From Cyclina sinensis (lineage: Eukaryota; Mollusca; Bivalvia; Venerida; Veneridae), in NCBI GenBank assembly GCA_012932295.1, contig JAAONU010000002.1, forward strand, positions 18,507,770 through 18,571,769: a DNA stretch of 64,000 bases. The letters are read 5' to 3'. Shown one piece after another: positions 52,001 to 54,034 of this stretch. Position numbers and translations under genes: made by a program. Numbering within the stretch: position 1 is the first letter of the stretch; each line of letters opens with the position of its first letter. Under the pieces are notes generated by a model. The model made no database searches and had not been told where the DNA came from. It worked only from the letters and a program-made list of their open reading frames with translations.

Positions 52001-54015
52001 TAAAAATCATCGATAGAACTTTTCTGACAAATTTCCAGGATATTTGGACTGAAAAAGTAGCTTCTAGAGTGTTAACAAGGTTTTTCTATATTTGGCTCTG
52101 TGTCCTAATTTTCCAACCGTGATAAACCATGTTCGCACTCATCTGAGATATTAATGAGACAAACATCCTGACCAAGTTTCATGACAATTGAGGCAAAAAT
52201 GTGACCACTAGAGTGTTAACAAACTAACTGTGGACGGACGGACGGACGGACGGACGATGGACAAAAGGTGATCAGAATAGCTCACTCTGTCACTATGTGA
52301 CAGGTGAGCTAAAAAGATACTTTTCTATGGTGAAACACAGATTTAGGTTAAAATGTGAAAATGTAAGTGATTTAAATAAAGAACTTGTGAAACAAAATAA
52401 TTATAATACATTTTTGGTGCAAAAAATGCCAGTCTATCATGTTACAAGATTTTAAACCATTAAACTTCCTTTCACCATCTCTATTGTTTACACTAGTCAA
52501 AATAATTCAAGTGACATCTTATGCATATTCTGAGATATTTTTGTTTGGGTCAGAATCAATGCTAACTGGTTCCTCGCCTCTGGTTTCAATCATCAGTGTC
52601 TTACTGTACAGCAAATAATTACTAACCATTTCAATAAATGATGTTTTAAATTAGACTAAAACACATAGTATCTTTAGAAATACACGATGCTTACATTAGT
52701 AGCTAAAGCTGAGATCAGGCACGGATTTACCGGGGGGGCTTATAGGGCCCAAGCCCCCCCAGCTGGCCCGTTTGTAAAAAAATAAAAGGGCTCATTTTCA
52801 AAGACTCTTAAACATTTTATTCAGCTCTTTTCACCTCGTAACAGAAACACAGTCAACTTTTCAATTTGCAATGGTCATGCAATATTGCGTAACAACTGAT
52901 AACGAGTTTGCAACTTTATTGCCGTCTATATTACACAATGTACCGTATATTCGGCGGCACGGATTATCAGAGAATTCTCCAAACTCATCAAGATGTATAG
53001 TTTCAAGCGTCTAGTAACCTTGACGTATTTGATAAAGTTGTTAAATGAGCGTCTGCTGGCCATGATCAGTTGCCTGACGATATTGTGCAAACTCCAATCG
53101 TAACAACACGGCCTTTTCCGACAACTTCGTATAAAGACATATTGAAGTCGCCCGAGGTGTTCCGAATGGTGCAAACTCCACACAGCGGTTCCATACTTAC
53201 TGCCGAAAGTCATGTCACGTGATGATGGTCGAAAGTAAATAAACAAAATTTTAAACTTTTTTTCAAGTTACATTTTTTAAAATTTCATTACACACAGGCA
53301 TGTTTAATAGATGCAGTTCCCATTGTAACTATACTAAACAGAGAAAAAAATAAATTCTTAAAAAAAGTTCATACATGTTTATATAGCTGAAATCCAGCTA
53401 AGGTTAACCCGTGTCTGCAAAATGAAGGGGAGATCACTGCGAGGAGATTGGATAATGTGATTACGTTGTTATTTGTTATGAAAATTAATTTATTGATAAA
53501 TTATTTGTTTCAGAGGACTTTATAAATATAAAATAAAAAAAGTTAAAACTTGTCATATGTTTTTTGCTTTAGTTGAACATTTCAAAAAAATACCAGTATA
53601 TTTCTTTTAAATTCTCACACAAATTTCATTATATTTTTATGCCTAAAATGCACCAAAATGGGCCATTTAGTCCACCTTTTTAGAAAATTTTCTTGGGGGA
53701 GGCCCCCCAAACCCCCCCCCCCCCCCTACAGAAGGGGGTCACCCCCTTCCGTACCTTCCCCCAAGCCCCCCCAGTCAAAAATTTCTGGATCCGGCCCTGT
53801 GAGATATTGTAACGATACACATCGCTTTTATCCTGTGTAACATTGCCATCATATGTCTTGTTGAAGTCAGCTGATTTAGGCTCAATAATGCTGAGGCCGT
53901 GCTGTCTCGCCTCCTGTAAAAAAAATCTTCTACTTCCTCTTTCAATAGTTTTTGGTGTTCCTACTGTTTCGTAAACAACAATTGAAAAAACAATGAACGA
54001 TATGCATCGGTACAT
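902..54015 (-). CDS. SIDT: SID-1 transmembrane family protein (SIDT1/2-like), 19 exons, 3' end off the window
   Basis: Multipass membrane protein of the SID-1 family, associated in animals with dsRNA uptake or transport and with cholesterol binding, at the plasma membrane or lysosome. Joining the exons listed separately gives about 718 codons: signal peptide (1-20), N-glycosylation-rich extracellular beta domain (about 21-298), TM1 (about 302-326), acidic Ser/Asp-rich cytosolic loop (about 330-432), then a helical bundle. Diagnostic stretches are [52 protein letters not shown] and [10 protein letters not shown]. The His of CYHVCP and the Asp of NFQFD match zinc-site residues of the ceramidase-like core described for SIDT structures (family knowledge). 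Human SIDT2 is about 830 residues, so roughly 85-90 C-terminal residues, including the last zinc-site His pair, should lie left of position 1. All introns are GT-AG and all phases join. Oddities: exon 1 is split by a transposon and exon 19 is duplicated. Whether it is the SIDT1 or SIDT2 type cannot be decided here. Confidence 0.95.
1130..1870. repeat. Tandem body of a TGACCTTGACC-type dispersed repeat
   Basis: About five diverged copies of a module of 140-150 bp carrying TGACCTTGACC, CTACTGACC, aggggtcatctac and gggcaaccaccct, ending near a GACCGACC run and the C-rich tag tataccccc. Several perfect TGACCTTTGACCT sites. Same class as the modular elements described elsewhere, but the ends are eroded. 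Confidence 0.75.
2330..3346 (+). pseudogene. DIRS-type retrotransposon reverse transcriptase/RNase H relic
   Basis: Broken reading frame antisense to SIDT, in the intron between exons 19a and 19b. Recognisable pieces in order: SPIGLVQK...SSD.YTIYL (RT start), [10 protein letters not shown] (thumb/connection motif typical of DIRS), NDVQLYTD (RNase H start), then an open stretch with [23 protein letters not shown] and ALSHFQ...FKELAP (RNase H active-site region and the ELAP tail seen in DIRS elements). Several frameshifts and stops; no tyrosine recombinase seen. Dead copy. Confidence 0.75.
3960..5575 (+). mobile_element. Helentron/HINE-like modular element with terminal hairpin
   Basis: Left end AACTAGAACT, hairpin ATCGC-loop-GCGAT, then ATACCCCCAC. 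The body has about three copies of a 350-bp module (gggcataactttgtcaaaa, acttgacctgcatat, gagcggacacgac). The right end has a GGACGGAC run and the hairpin TAGCCCCCC-loop-GGGGGTATA; its second arm GTGGGGGTAT is the perfect complement of the left tag. No coding capacity. The asymmetric inverted ends, 3' hairpin and tandem body fit a non-autonomous Helitron2-type element (inference). Confidence 0.65.
5576..5700. repeat. Short tandem repeat carrying acceptor-like motifs
   Basis: Three to four copies of a 33-45 bp unit (actaaactgaaataattgtg). On the minus strand each copy reads ATTATTTCAG followed by TTTAG or TGTAG, the same acceptor core as exon 19b. It lies between exons 19a and 19b. Confidence 0.7.
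5812..5917 (-). CDS. SIDT: SIDT exon 19a (TM9, first alternative)
   Basis: 106 bp, acceptor TTTCCTGTAG, donor GTATGT. The first base completes Ile after exon 18; it then encodes [20 protein letters not shown] and [15 protein letters not shown]. It aligns with the vertebrate [20 protein letters not shown] helix. It shares 17 of about 35 residues with exon 19b and has the same entry phase (2) and exit phase (0). Ends with AAG immediately before the donor, as 19b does. Confidence 0.93.
5940..6640. other. Intron 18 sequence without recognisable features
   Basis: AT-rich, no conserved coding signal on either strand; the short plus-strand frame at 6390-6587 has no recognisable motif. Confidence 0.6.
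6640..7912 (+). repeat. Modular repeat with GGAC run and C-rich end
   Basis: About eight copies of a 130-150 bp module (aggggtcattcactcaatgt, gtgcaaccac, tgaccttgacctttgacc) ending in a GACGGACAGAC run and atatgcccccttaggccatat. Same architecture as the hairpin-ended elements, but the final hairpin is degenerate and no left end was identified. Confidence 0.7.
7915..8720 (+). repeat. Dispersed repeat module, two long copies
   Basis: Two copies about 445 bp apart sharing gacctttgacctagagacct, ggttcatgcgcgcaac and catctctagtgaccttga. No ORF of interest; each copy holds a perfect TGACCTTTGACCT. Confidence 0.7.
8770..9310 (+). repeat. Dispersed repeat (ctagacaatgctacacacca family)
   Basis: Two module copies with ggtagaggtccactagacaa, ctacacaccaaat and agaagattttttaagttt. 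Further members lie at 19840-20530 and 35990-36560. Noncoding. Confidence 0.65.
9442..9488 (-). CDS. SIDT: SIDT exon 18 (TM8)
   Basis: A 47-bp exon, acceptor CTTTTTCAG, donor GTGAGT. Encodes [15 protein letters not shown] plus AT of a split Ile codon, matching DRMVLLVMGNVINWS. Exits in phase 2, the phase needed by either version of exon 19. A 40-bp minisatellite begins about 20 bases upstream of its acceptor. Confidence 0.94.
9511..10237 (+). repeat. Minisatellite, 40-bp unit, about 18 copies
   Basis: Unit agacaaaagtactctctcat plus catttaattgcctatgttgc, highly homogeneous. It begins about 20 bases upstream of the exon 18 acceptor on the minus strand, so the branch point of intron 17 must lie in or beside it. 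Confidence 0.97.
10646..10820. repeat. 175-bp imperfect palindrome
   Basis: Arms TCATTGGGGGTGTTTGAAGA and CTTCAACCACACCCAATGA, then GGATAT/ATATCC, AACCC/GGGTT, GGGTGACC/GGTCACCC and GCCAGAAACGAGCC/GGCTCGTTTCTGGC. One 30-bp segment near the centre (GACCGATTCCCGCCAGAAAC) is itself duplicated. In intron 17; a small foldback MITE is likely. Confidence 0.9.
11347..11420 (-). CDS. SIDT: SIDT exon 17
   Basis: Acceptor TCTCTTGCAG, donor GTAAGT. Encodes [20 protein letters not shown], then PMYL: the amphipathic linker before the next helix (vertebrate [23 protein letters not shown]). Confidence 0.94.
12012..12114 (-). CDS. SIDT: SIDT exon 16 (TM7)
   Basis: Acceptor TTGTTTCAG, donor GTATTT. Encodes [20 protein letters not shown], then [14 protein letters not shown]. 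The [10 protein letters not shown] motif is conserved in SIDT proteins; the Asp codon is completed in exon 17. Confidence 0.96.
12476..13846. mobile_element. Foldback element with long inverted repeats (about 375 bp)
   Basis: Starts TATGGAAGGGGATATCCGCC and ends with its complement, flanked by the direct repeat ATGATT (12470-12475 and 13847-13852). The arms, about 12476-12850 and 13480-13846, are complementary throughout with scattered changes, so mirrored spurious ORFs appear in both. The spacer of about 630 bp has no recognisable gene. It lies in intron 15. Confidence 0.85.
14179..14315 (-). CDS. SIDT: SIDT exon 15 (TM5-TM6)
   Basis: Acceptor GTTTTCAG, donor GTAACA. Encodes [40 protein letters not shown] and AVIGV. 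The motif YQ.RHPDI.A.A is family-wide. Confidence 0.96.
14548..15765 (+). mobile_element. Modular hairpin-ended element(s), two right ends
   Basis: About six copies of a 155-bp module (ataactctaaaaataggcaa, ggtagagttattggacttgc, tatgctccggacaaaattta). Two right ends occur: a GGACGGAC run plus hairpin at about 14938-14972, and another at about 15660-15757 (CCCCTCCGCC-TTT-GGCGGGGGG). A left tag CCCTCCGCC lies at 14551. Probably two adjacent or partly duplicated copies. Intron 14. Confidence 0.7.
16120..16560 (+). repeat. Repeat of the gacctagttt...atgacccag class
   Basis: Two copies of a 140-bp module (tttggcctggtgacc, acatgacccagtttcgaa, agtgttaacaagg). Same family as 25970-27200 and 29440-29880. 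The rest of intron 14 (16560-18220) is AT-rich with nothing recognised. Confidence 0.65.
18227..18985 (+). mobile_element. HINE-like modular element
   Basis: Left AACTAGAACT, hairpin GTGTCC-AAA-GGACAC, tag GATGCCCCCAC. Body: three copies of a 155-bp module (taaggttgttcatccctgga, aaatctgccatccggtttaa). Right: GGACAGACG run and hairpin ATGCTTCCCAC-loop-GTGGGGGCAT, whose second arm is the perfect complement of the left tag. Intron 14. Confidence 0.7.
19128..19245 (-). CDS. SIDT: SIDT exon 14 (TM4, zinc-site residues)
   Basis: Acceptor CTGTTACAG, donor GTTAGT. Encodes [39 protein letters not shown] and the first base of the Asp completed in exon 15. CYHVCP and NFQFD carry residues equivalent to zinc ligands of SIDT proteins. 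Confidence 0.96.
19600..19648 (-). CDS. SIDT: SIDT exon 13, 49-bp microexon
   Basis: Located between the minisatellite-filled intron 12 and exon 14. Acceptor TGATTATAG, donor GTATGT. The split codon AG+G gives R and the exon encodes [16 protein letters not shown], joining CR to KFGIPQHFG. Both phases fit exactly and length and charge match the loop in other SIDT proteins. Confidence 0.85.
20111..20430 (+). repeat. Minisatellite, 40-bp unit, 8 copies
   Basis: Unit tgccatatcacccatagttc plus tgtatgacattgaactctca repeated exactly eight times, inserted in a dispersed repeat of the ctagacaatgct class (19840-20530). Intron 12. Confidence 0.95.
20555..22159 (+). repeat. Minisatellite, 50-bp unit, about 32 copies
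   Basis: Unit ttgcataccttgcacctagc plus aagtctttgactccaataaa plus tcagcccaca. Variants CCTAG/CCATG and GCG/GCA/GTG alternate along the array. It fills most of intron 12, between exon 12 and microexon 13. The frames seen in it on the minus strand are repeat artefacts. Confidence 0.97.
22513..22661 (-). CDS. SIDT: SIDT exon 12 (CYYNF..CAHPLG, TM3)
   Basis: Acceptor ATATTTCAG, donor GTATAT. Encodes [40 protein letters not shown] and LLFVLLVCR. This is the most diagnostic SID-1 family block in the window. Confidence 0.97.
23003..23069 (-). CDS. SIDT: SIDT exon 11 (TM2)
   Basis: Acceptor AATCTTCAG, donor GTAAGT. Encodes [20 protein letters not shown] plus QA, nearly identical to the [21 protein letters not shown] helix of vertebrate SIDT2. 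Confidence 0.96.
23323..24601 (+). mobile_element. TA-flanked MITE (CACTCGGACCCCGTTA ends)
   Basis: Ends CACTCGGACCCCGTTA and TAACGGGGTCCCAGTG, flanked on both sides by TA (23321-22 and 24602-03), as for Tc1/mariner/pogo-type insertions. GC-rich CG-containing termini in an AT-rich intron. An internal segment of about 240 bp (from cagcaaagtctggc) is present twice (near 23520 and 23850). No transposase. Intron 10. Confidence 0.8.
24763..25965 (+). mobile_element. hAT-like nonautonomous element, copy 3 (right end decayed)
   Basis: Left end CAGGGCAGTGGAAATTTTCA, then tcaatc and a C-rich tract, matching 45189 and 32226. The inner right part (gttaatcagttaaatggtga ... attaggggcc...tgaaatttt) matches 45655-45780 and 36670-36800. 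The terminal right end is not recognisable. A hairpin-ended element is nested at about 25038-25666. Confidence 0.65.
25038..25666 (+). mobile_element. Modular hairpin-ended element nested in hAT copy 3
   Basis: Left AACAAGAAATC...CCGATGGATGCTCCCC; three copies of a 145-bp module (agggcaataactcaaaaatt, ttatactttgtgagatatgc); GGACGGACGG run; right hairpin ATGCTCGCCC-TTT-GGGTAGCAT. The hAT sequence resumes after it. Confidence 0.65.
25970..27206 (+). repeat. Dispersed repeat array (atgacctagatatcatcaag class)
   Basis: About nine diverged modules of 130-140 bp with atgacctagatatcatcaag, acaaacattctgacaaat and ggtgaccta. It is interrupted at 27207 by the next element and continues at 29440-29880, so that element is nested in it. 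Intron 10. Confidence 0.7.
27207..29412 (+). mobile_element. Expanded HINE-like element, about 14 internal modules
   Basis: Left TTAGAGCTATCAC-loop-GTGAT, then AATACCCCCAAA. Body: about 14 copies of a 145-bp module (agggcaataactctgaaaat, agtgaagatggagttatgat, tgtatgaagttgcattgaat). Right: CCGACCGACC run and hairpin TACCCCCCAAA-loop-TTTTGGGGGTA, whose second arm complements the left tag. The largest module expansion in the window. Confidence 0.75.
29440..30560 (+). repeat. Continuation of the array, then a second element's left end
   Basis: 29440-29880 continues the 25970-27206 family. At about 29903 a left end AACTAGAGGACCATGATGCC, with cgctcacctg after it, opens a related module run (catcaagacaaacattctga) to about 30540. 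No right-end hairpin was recognised, so it looks truncated. Confidence 0.55.
30913..30986 (-). CDS. SIDT: SIDT exon 10
   Basis: Acceptor TTTTATAG, donor GTAAGT, phase 0 in and 2 out. Encodes [20 protein letters not shown], then KLYC, matching YLYVADLARKDKR...KKYQIYFWN just before TM2. Confidence 0.94.
31663..31850 (-). CDS. SIDT: SIDT exon 9 (acidic cytosolic loop)
   Basis: Encodes [38 protein letters not shown] and [20 protein letters not shown], ending RTK before donor GTAATT. It corresponds to the Ser/Asp-rich loop ending DSDKNVIRTK in vertebrates. Two acceptors six bases apart (AAAAAG and AAACAG) are both in frame, so Thr-Glu could be optional. The pyrimidine-rich part of the acceptor abuts a repeat end. 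Confidence 0.93.
34370..35770 (+). repeat. Modular repeat hosting the TA-flanked MITE
   Basis: Modules aacagtgaccttgaccttgg, ccccaccagccccaatatc and gagttatcgtctgga, ending in a GACCGACC run and hairpin ATACCCCCTCAAA-loop-TTTGTGGGGGTAT (about 35731-35763). Inside the hAT element. Confidence 0.65.
34661..35412 (+). mobile_element. TA-flanked MITE (CCGTAAACGCTC ends)
   Basis: Ends CCGTAAACGCTC and GAGCGTGTATGG, with TA at 34659-60 and 35413-14. The flanks join to ttattttta-gtaacagtgacc, matching nearby module copies (about 34495 and 35550), which gives an empty-site comparison. 752 bp, noncoding; subterminal ATAATACGCAC/GTGCGTATTAT repeats. Confidence 0.75.
35990..36600 (+). repeat. Repeat of the ctagacaatgct class with palindromic end
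   Basis: Three modules (ggtcatgatttgaacaaact, tggtagaggtccactagaca), a GACAGACAGACAG run, and a right palindrome AGCACTTGCTGCAGCAAGCT at about 36577-36596. The hAT element resumes directly after it. Confidence 0.65.
37189..37244 (-). CDS. SIDT: SIDT exon 8 (start of cytosolic loop)
   Basis: A 56-bp exon between acceptor ATTTTAG and donor GTAAGC. Encodes [23 protein letters not shown] corresponds to the CWENW that follows TM1 in SIDT2. Supported by splice signals, phase and that motif only. Confidence 0.85.
37422..38947 (+). mobile_element. HINE-like element hosting a second one
   Basis: Left AACTAGAAAT, hairpin GTGTCC-ATG-GGACAC, tag GATGCCCCCTGCCAT. Right hairpin ATGCCCCTTTGCCATT-loop-AATGGCAGGGTCAT at 38910-38944, complementing the left tag with one change. 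Its body (ccataactctgataaaattt, tcatgccc) is interrupted by the element at 37621-38397. Intron 7. Confidence 0.7.
37621..38397 (+). mobile_element. HINE-like element, four 157-bp modules, nested
   Basis: Left AACTAGAAATGG, hairpin GTTTTTG-ATTGAA-CAAAAAC, tag ATATGTCTCCCCCC. Four near-identical 157-bp modules (caagtgtgaccttgaccttg, tgatgaggtgaacatctgac, gatacagagcggacacgatt). Right: GACGGACGGAC and hairpin ATGTCTCCCCC-ATTTTT-GGGGGGAGACAT, whose second arm complements the left tag over 13 bases. The overlapping minus-strand frames are periodicity artefacts. The homogeneous modules suggest it is young. Confidence 0.8.
39219..39312 (-). CDS. SIDT: SIDT exon 7 (TM1)
   Basis: Acceptor ATTTCAG, donor GTAAGT. 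Phase 1 in, phase 0 codons then two leftover bases out. Encodes [20 protein letters not shown], then [11 protein letters not shown]: the first transmembrane helix. Confidence 0.92.
39648..41737 (+). repeat. Minisatellite, 50-bp unit, about 42 copies, higher-order pattern
   Basis: Unit gatctgagctggtgacttag plus ccttcgatcctatatgacct plus catttctact. Variant units (gacctagcctacgatcctac, atggcctgat) recur every third or fourth unit in the first 1 kb, giving a higher-order repeat. One unit near 40811 is truncated. The unit resembles a segment of the dispersed module near 29597-29650. Intron 6. Confidence 0.95.
41738..42180 (+). repeat. Right-end hairpin and remnants of modular repeat
   Basis: Immediately after the minisatellite: ggacaggggcaacactta and the hairpin ATGCCCC-TTCACCATTCTTTAAATGGCA-GGGGCAT at about 41757-41791, then a module with gatctgagccagtaacctag. 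This indicates that the 50-bp array grew inside or beside an element of the hairpin class. Confidence 0.6.
42312..42465 (-). CDS. SIDT: SIDT exon 6
   Basis: Acceptor CTTTCAG, donor GTAAGT. Phase 0 in, phase 1 out. Encodes [20 protein letters not shown], then a variable loop ending [14 protein letters not shown]. Matches SFYVVVVVK and RQKTLSV of the family; this is the end of the extracellular domain. Confidence 0.94.
42985..43035. repeat. (CT)n microsatellite
   Basis: CT tract in intron 5; the adjoining minus-strand frame rich in RERERE comes from it. Confidence 0.95.
43300..43700 (+). mobile_element. Diverged copy of the 59490-60859 MITE family
   Basis: Shares ordered blocks with 60060-60740: agacaatgttg, ttttgtac.actc.atcatt, gggtatttgta, then tagaatatt...gagaatctccgc. 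Ends not identified. Intron 5. Confidence 0.55.
44020..46010 (+). repeat. Minisatellite, 48-bp unit, split by a hAT insertion
   Basis: Unit ttctttgatcataagtggta plus tggtgacaacaccatctctc plus acaaatta, regular to about 44740, then degenerate with longer units to 45188, resuming at 45930. Because 48 is a multiple of 3, two frames stay open (238 and 128 codons); no protein family is recognised and it lies inside intron 5. Confidence 0.92.
45189..45921 (+). mobile_element. hAT-like nonautonomous element, copy 1, exact 8-bp TSD
   Basis: 733 bp, ends CAGGGCTCCTAAAATTTT and TTTTCGGGAGCCCTG (imperfect inverted repeats), flanked by gtatggtg at 45181-45188 and 45922-45929. Carries a poly-C tract of about 20 near the left end. 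CAGGG termini with 8-bp TSD are typical of hAT. No ORF for a transposase. Confidence 0.88.
46109..46192 (-). CDS. SIDT: SIDT exon 5
   Basis: 28 codons between acceptor GATTTCAG and donor GTAAGT, phase 0 at both ends. Encodes [20 protein letters not shown] and TQGAITVD. The CPV.D and YQTMT..AITV motifs are strongly conserved in SIDT proteins. Confidence 0.95.
46640..47130 (+). repeat. Modular repeat fragment
   Basis: Three modules with gaccttgacctttgatctag, aggggtcatctactggtca and caaccattttc, without recognisable ends. Intron 4. Confidence 0.6.
47222..47366 (-). CDS. SIDT: SIDT exon 4
   Basis: Acceptor TTCTAG, donor GTAAGA. Encodes [20 protein letters not shown], then [19 protein letters not shown], then AVLSIQNTK. 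Matches the QPQYFKYEFPEGVDSV..CSVISIQ block of vertebrate SIDT2. Confidence 0.95.
47772..47903 (-). pseudogene. Non-LTR retrotransposon endonuclease fragment
   Basis: The minus-strand frame [20 protein letters not shown] followed by [20 protein letters not shown] matches the C-terminal part of the LINE endonuclease domain (QxPT...LDLxFTN...LPG.SDH). It ends in a stop after 44 codons and has no other LINE sequence next to it. Same strand as SIDT, in intron 3. Confidence 0.65.
47905..48430 (+). repeat. Modular repeat (atccatgtttcaagtttcat class)
   Basis: Two modules of about 350 bp (atccatgtttcaagtttcat, gcacttttttaattattgca) ending at cccccacccccgagccccgg. Intron 3. Confidence 0.6.
48507..48553. 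repeat. Poly-T/TTTTG tract
   Basis: T-rich run with interspersed G; on the minus strand it is A-rich and lies just inside intron 3 after the exon 3 donor. Confidence 0.9.
48649..48795 (-). CDS. SIDT: SIDT exon 3
   Basis: Acceptor CTTTCAG, donor GTGAGA. Phase 2 in and phase 2 out. Encodes [16 protein letters not shown]...[20 protein letters not shown], matching the RTLC and VDVST..N.TYQLR blocks of the family. Confidence 0.93.
49235..49365 (-). CDS. SIDT: SIDT exon 2
   Basis: Acceptor ATATTTCAG, donor GTTAGT, entry phase 0, exit phase 2. Encodes [17 protein letters not shown], then [19 protein letters not shown], matching the conserved FVVRQ..VVSFQVPL strand of SIDT extracellular domains. 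Confidence 0.92.
50289..52315 (+). mobile_element. Hairpin-ended modular element with a different terminal sequence
   Basis: Left AACAAGA, hairpin around GGGCCATGATGGCCC, tag CGCTCACCTG. Body: about 13 modules of 140-149 bp (gtgacctagtttttgacccc, agatgacccatattcgaact, ctctagagtgttaacaaggt). Right: (GGAC)n and a long palindrome TAGCTCACTCTGTCAC-TAT-GTGACAGGTGAGCTA at 52278-52311 whose second arm complements the left tag. Fills intron 1 next to exon 1. Confidence 0.75.
52695..52709 (-). CDS. SIDT: SIDT exon 1, displaced 3' end with its splice donor
   Basis: Removing the insertion and one copy of the 6-bp target duplication restores ATC TCA GCT TTA GCT ACT AAT followed by the donor GTAAGC. The peptide NISALATN then joins in phase 0 to exon 2 (RSAVRIF). 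This aligns without a gap problem to the vertebrate SIDT segment after the first glycosylation site, so these 15 bases are genuine coding sequence separated from the rest of exon 1. Confidence 0.85.
52716..53799. mobile_element. hAT-like nonautonomous insertion inside SIDT exon 1
   Basis: 1,084 bp. Left end CAGGCACGGATTTACCGGGG, right end CTGGATCCGGCCCTG (imperfect inverted repeats CAGG..CGGAT), flanked by the exact duplication TGAGAT at 52710-52715 and 53800-53805. Both ends are G/C-homopolymer rich (GGGGGGGC, poly-C at about 53712-53727). A minus-strand frame of 106 codons (52926-53246) has no recognised motif; no transposase. Part (53360-53465) resembles a segment upstream at 55461-55575. 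Confidence 0.88.
53800..54015 (-). CDS. SIDT: SIDT exon 1, main part (signal peptide), broken by a transposon
   Basis: Encodes [19 protein letters not shown], a signal peptide, then the start of the mature domain ending ...DVYRYNIS at residue 72. The start is supported by an in-frame TGA six codons upstream and an A at -3. At S72 the reading frame runs directly into a 1,084-bp insertion; reading on gives about 39 foreign codons and a stop at 53680. The missing end of the exon lies at 52695-52709, beyond the insertion. Confidence 0.9.
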
Positions 54016-54034
54016 ATTTTGCTGTCTTTTTCAT
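53942..54034 (-). other. Possible upstream ORF overlapping the SIDT start codon
   Basis: An ATG 19 bases before the SIDT start opens a 30-codon frame that overlaps the start of exon 1 in another frame and ends at TGA. Its context is weak (T at -3). It matters only if transcription starts upstream of 54034, which the sequence does not show. Confidence 0.35.

Noticed and set aside
53712..53727. Poly-C tracts (also 32266-32281 and 45233-45252) as assembly gaps or errors
   Set aside because: They lie at equivalent places in transposon ends and are part of those elements, although their exact length may be unreliable.
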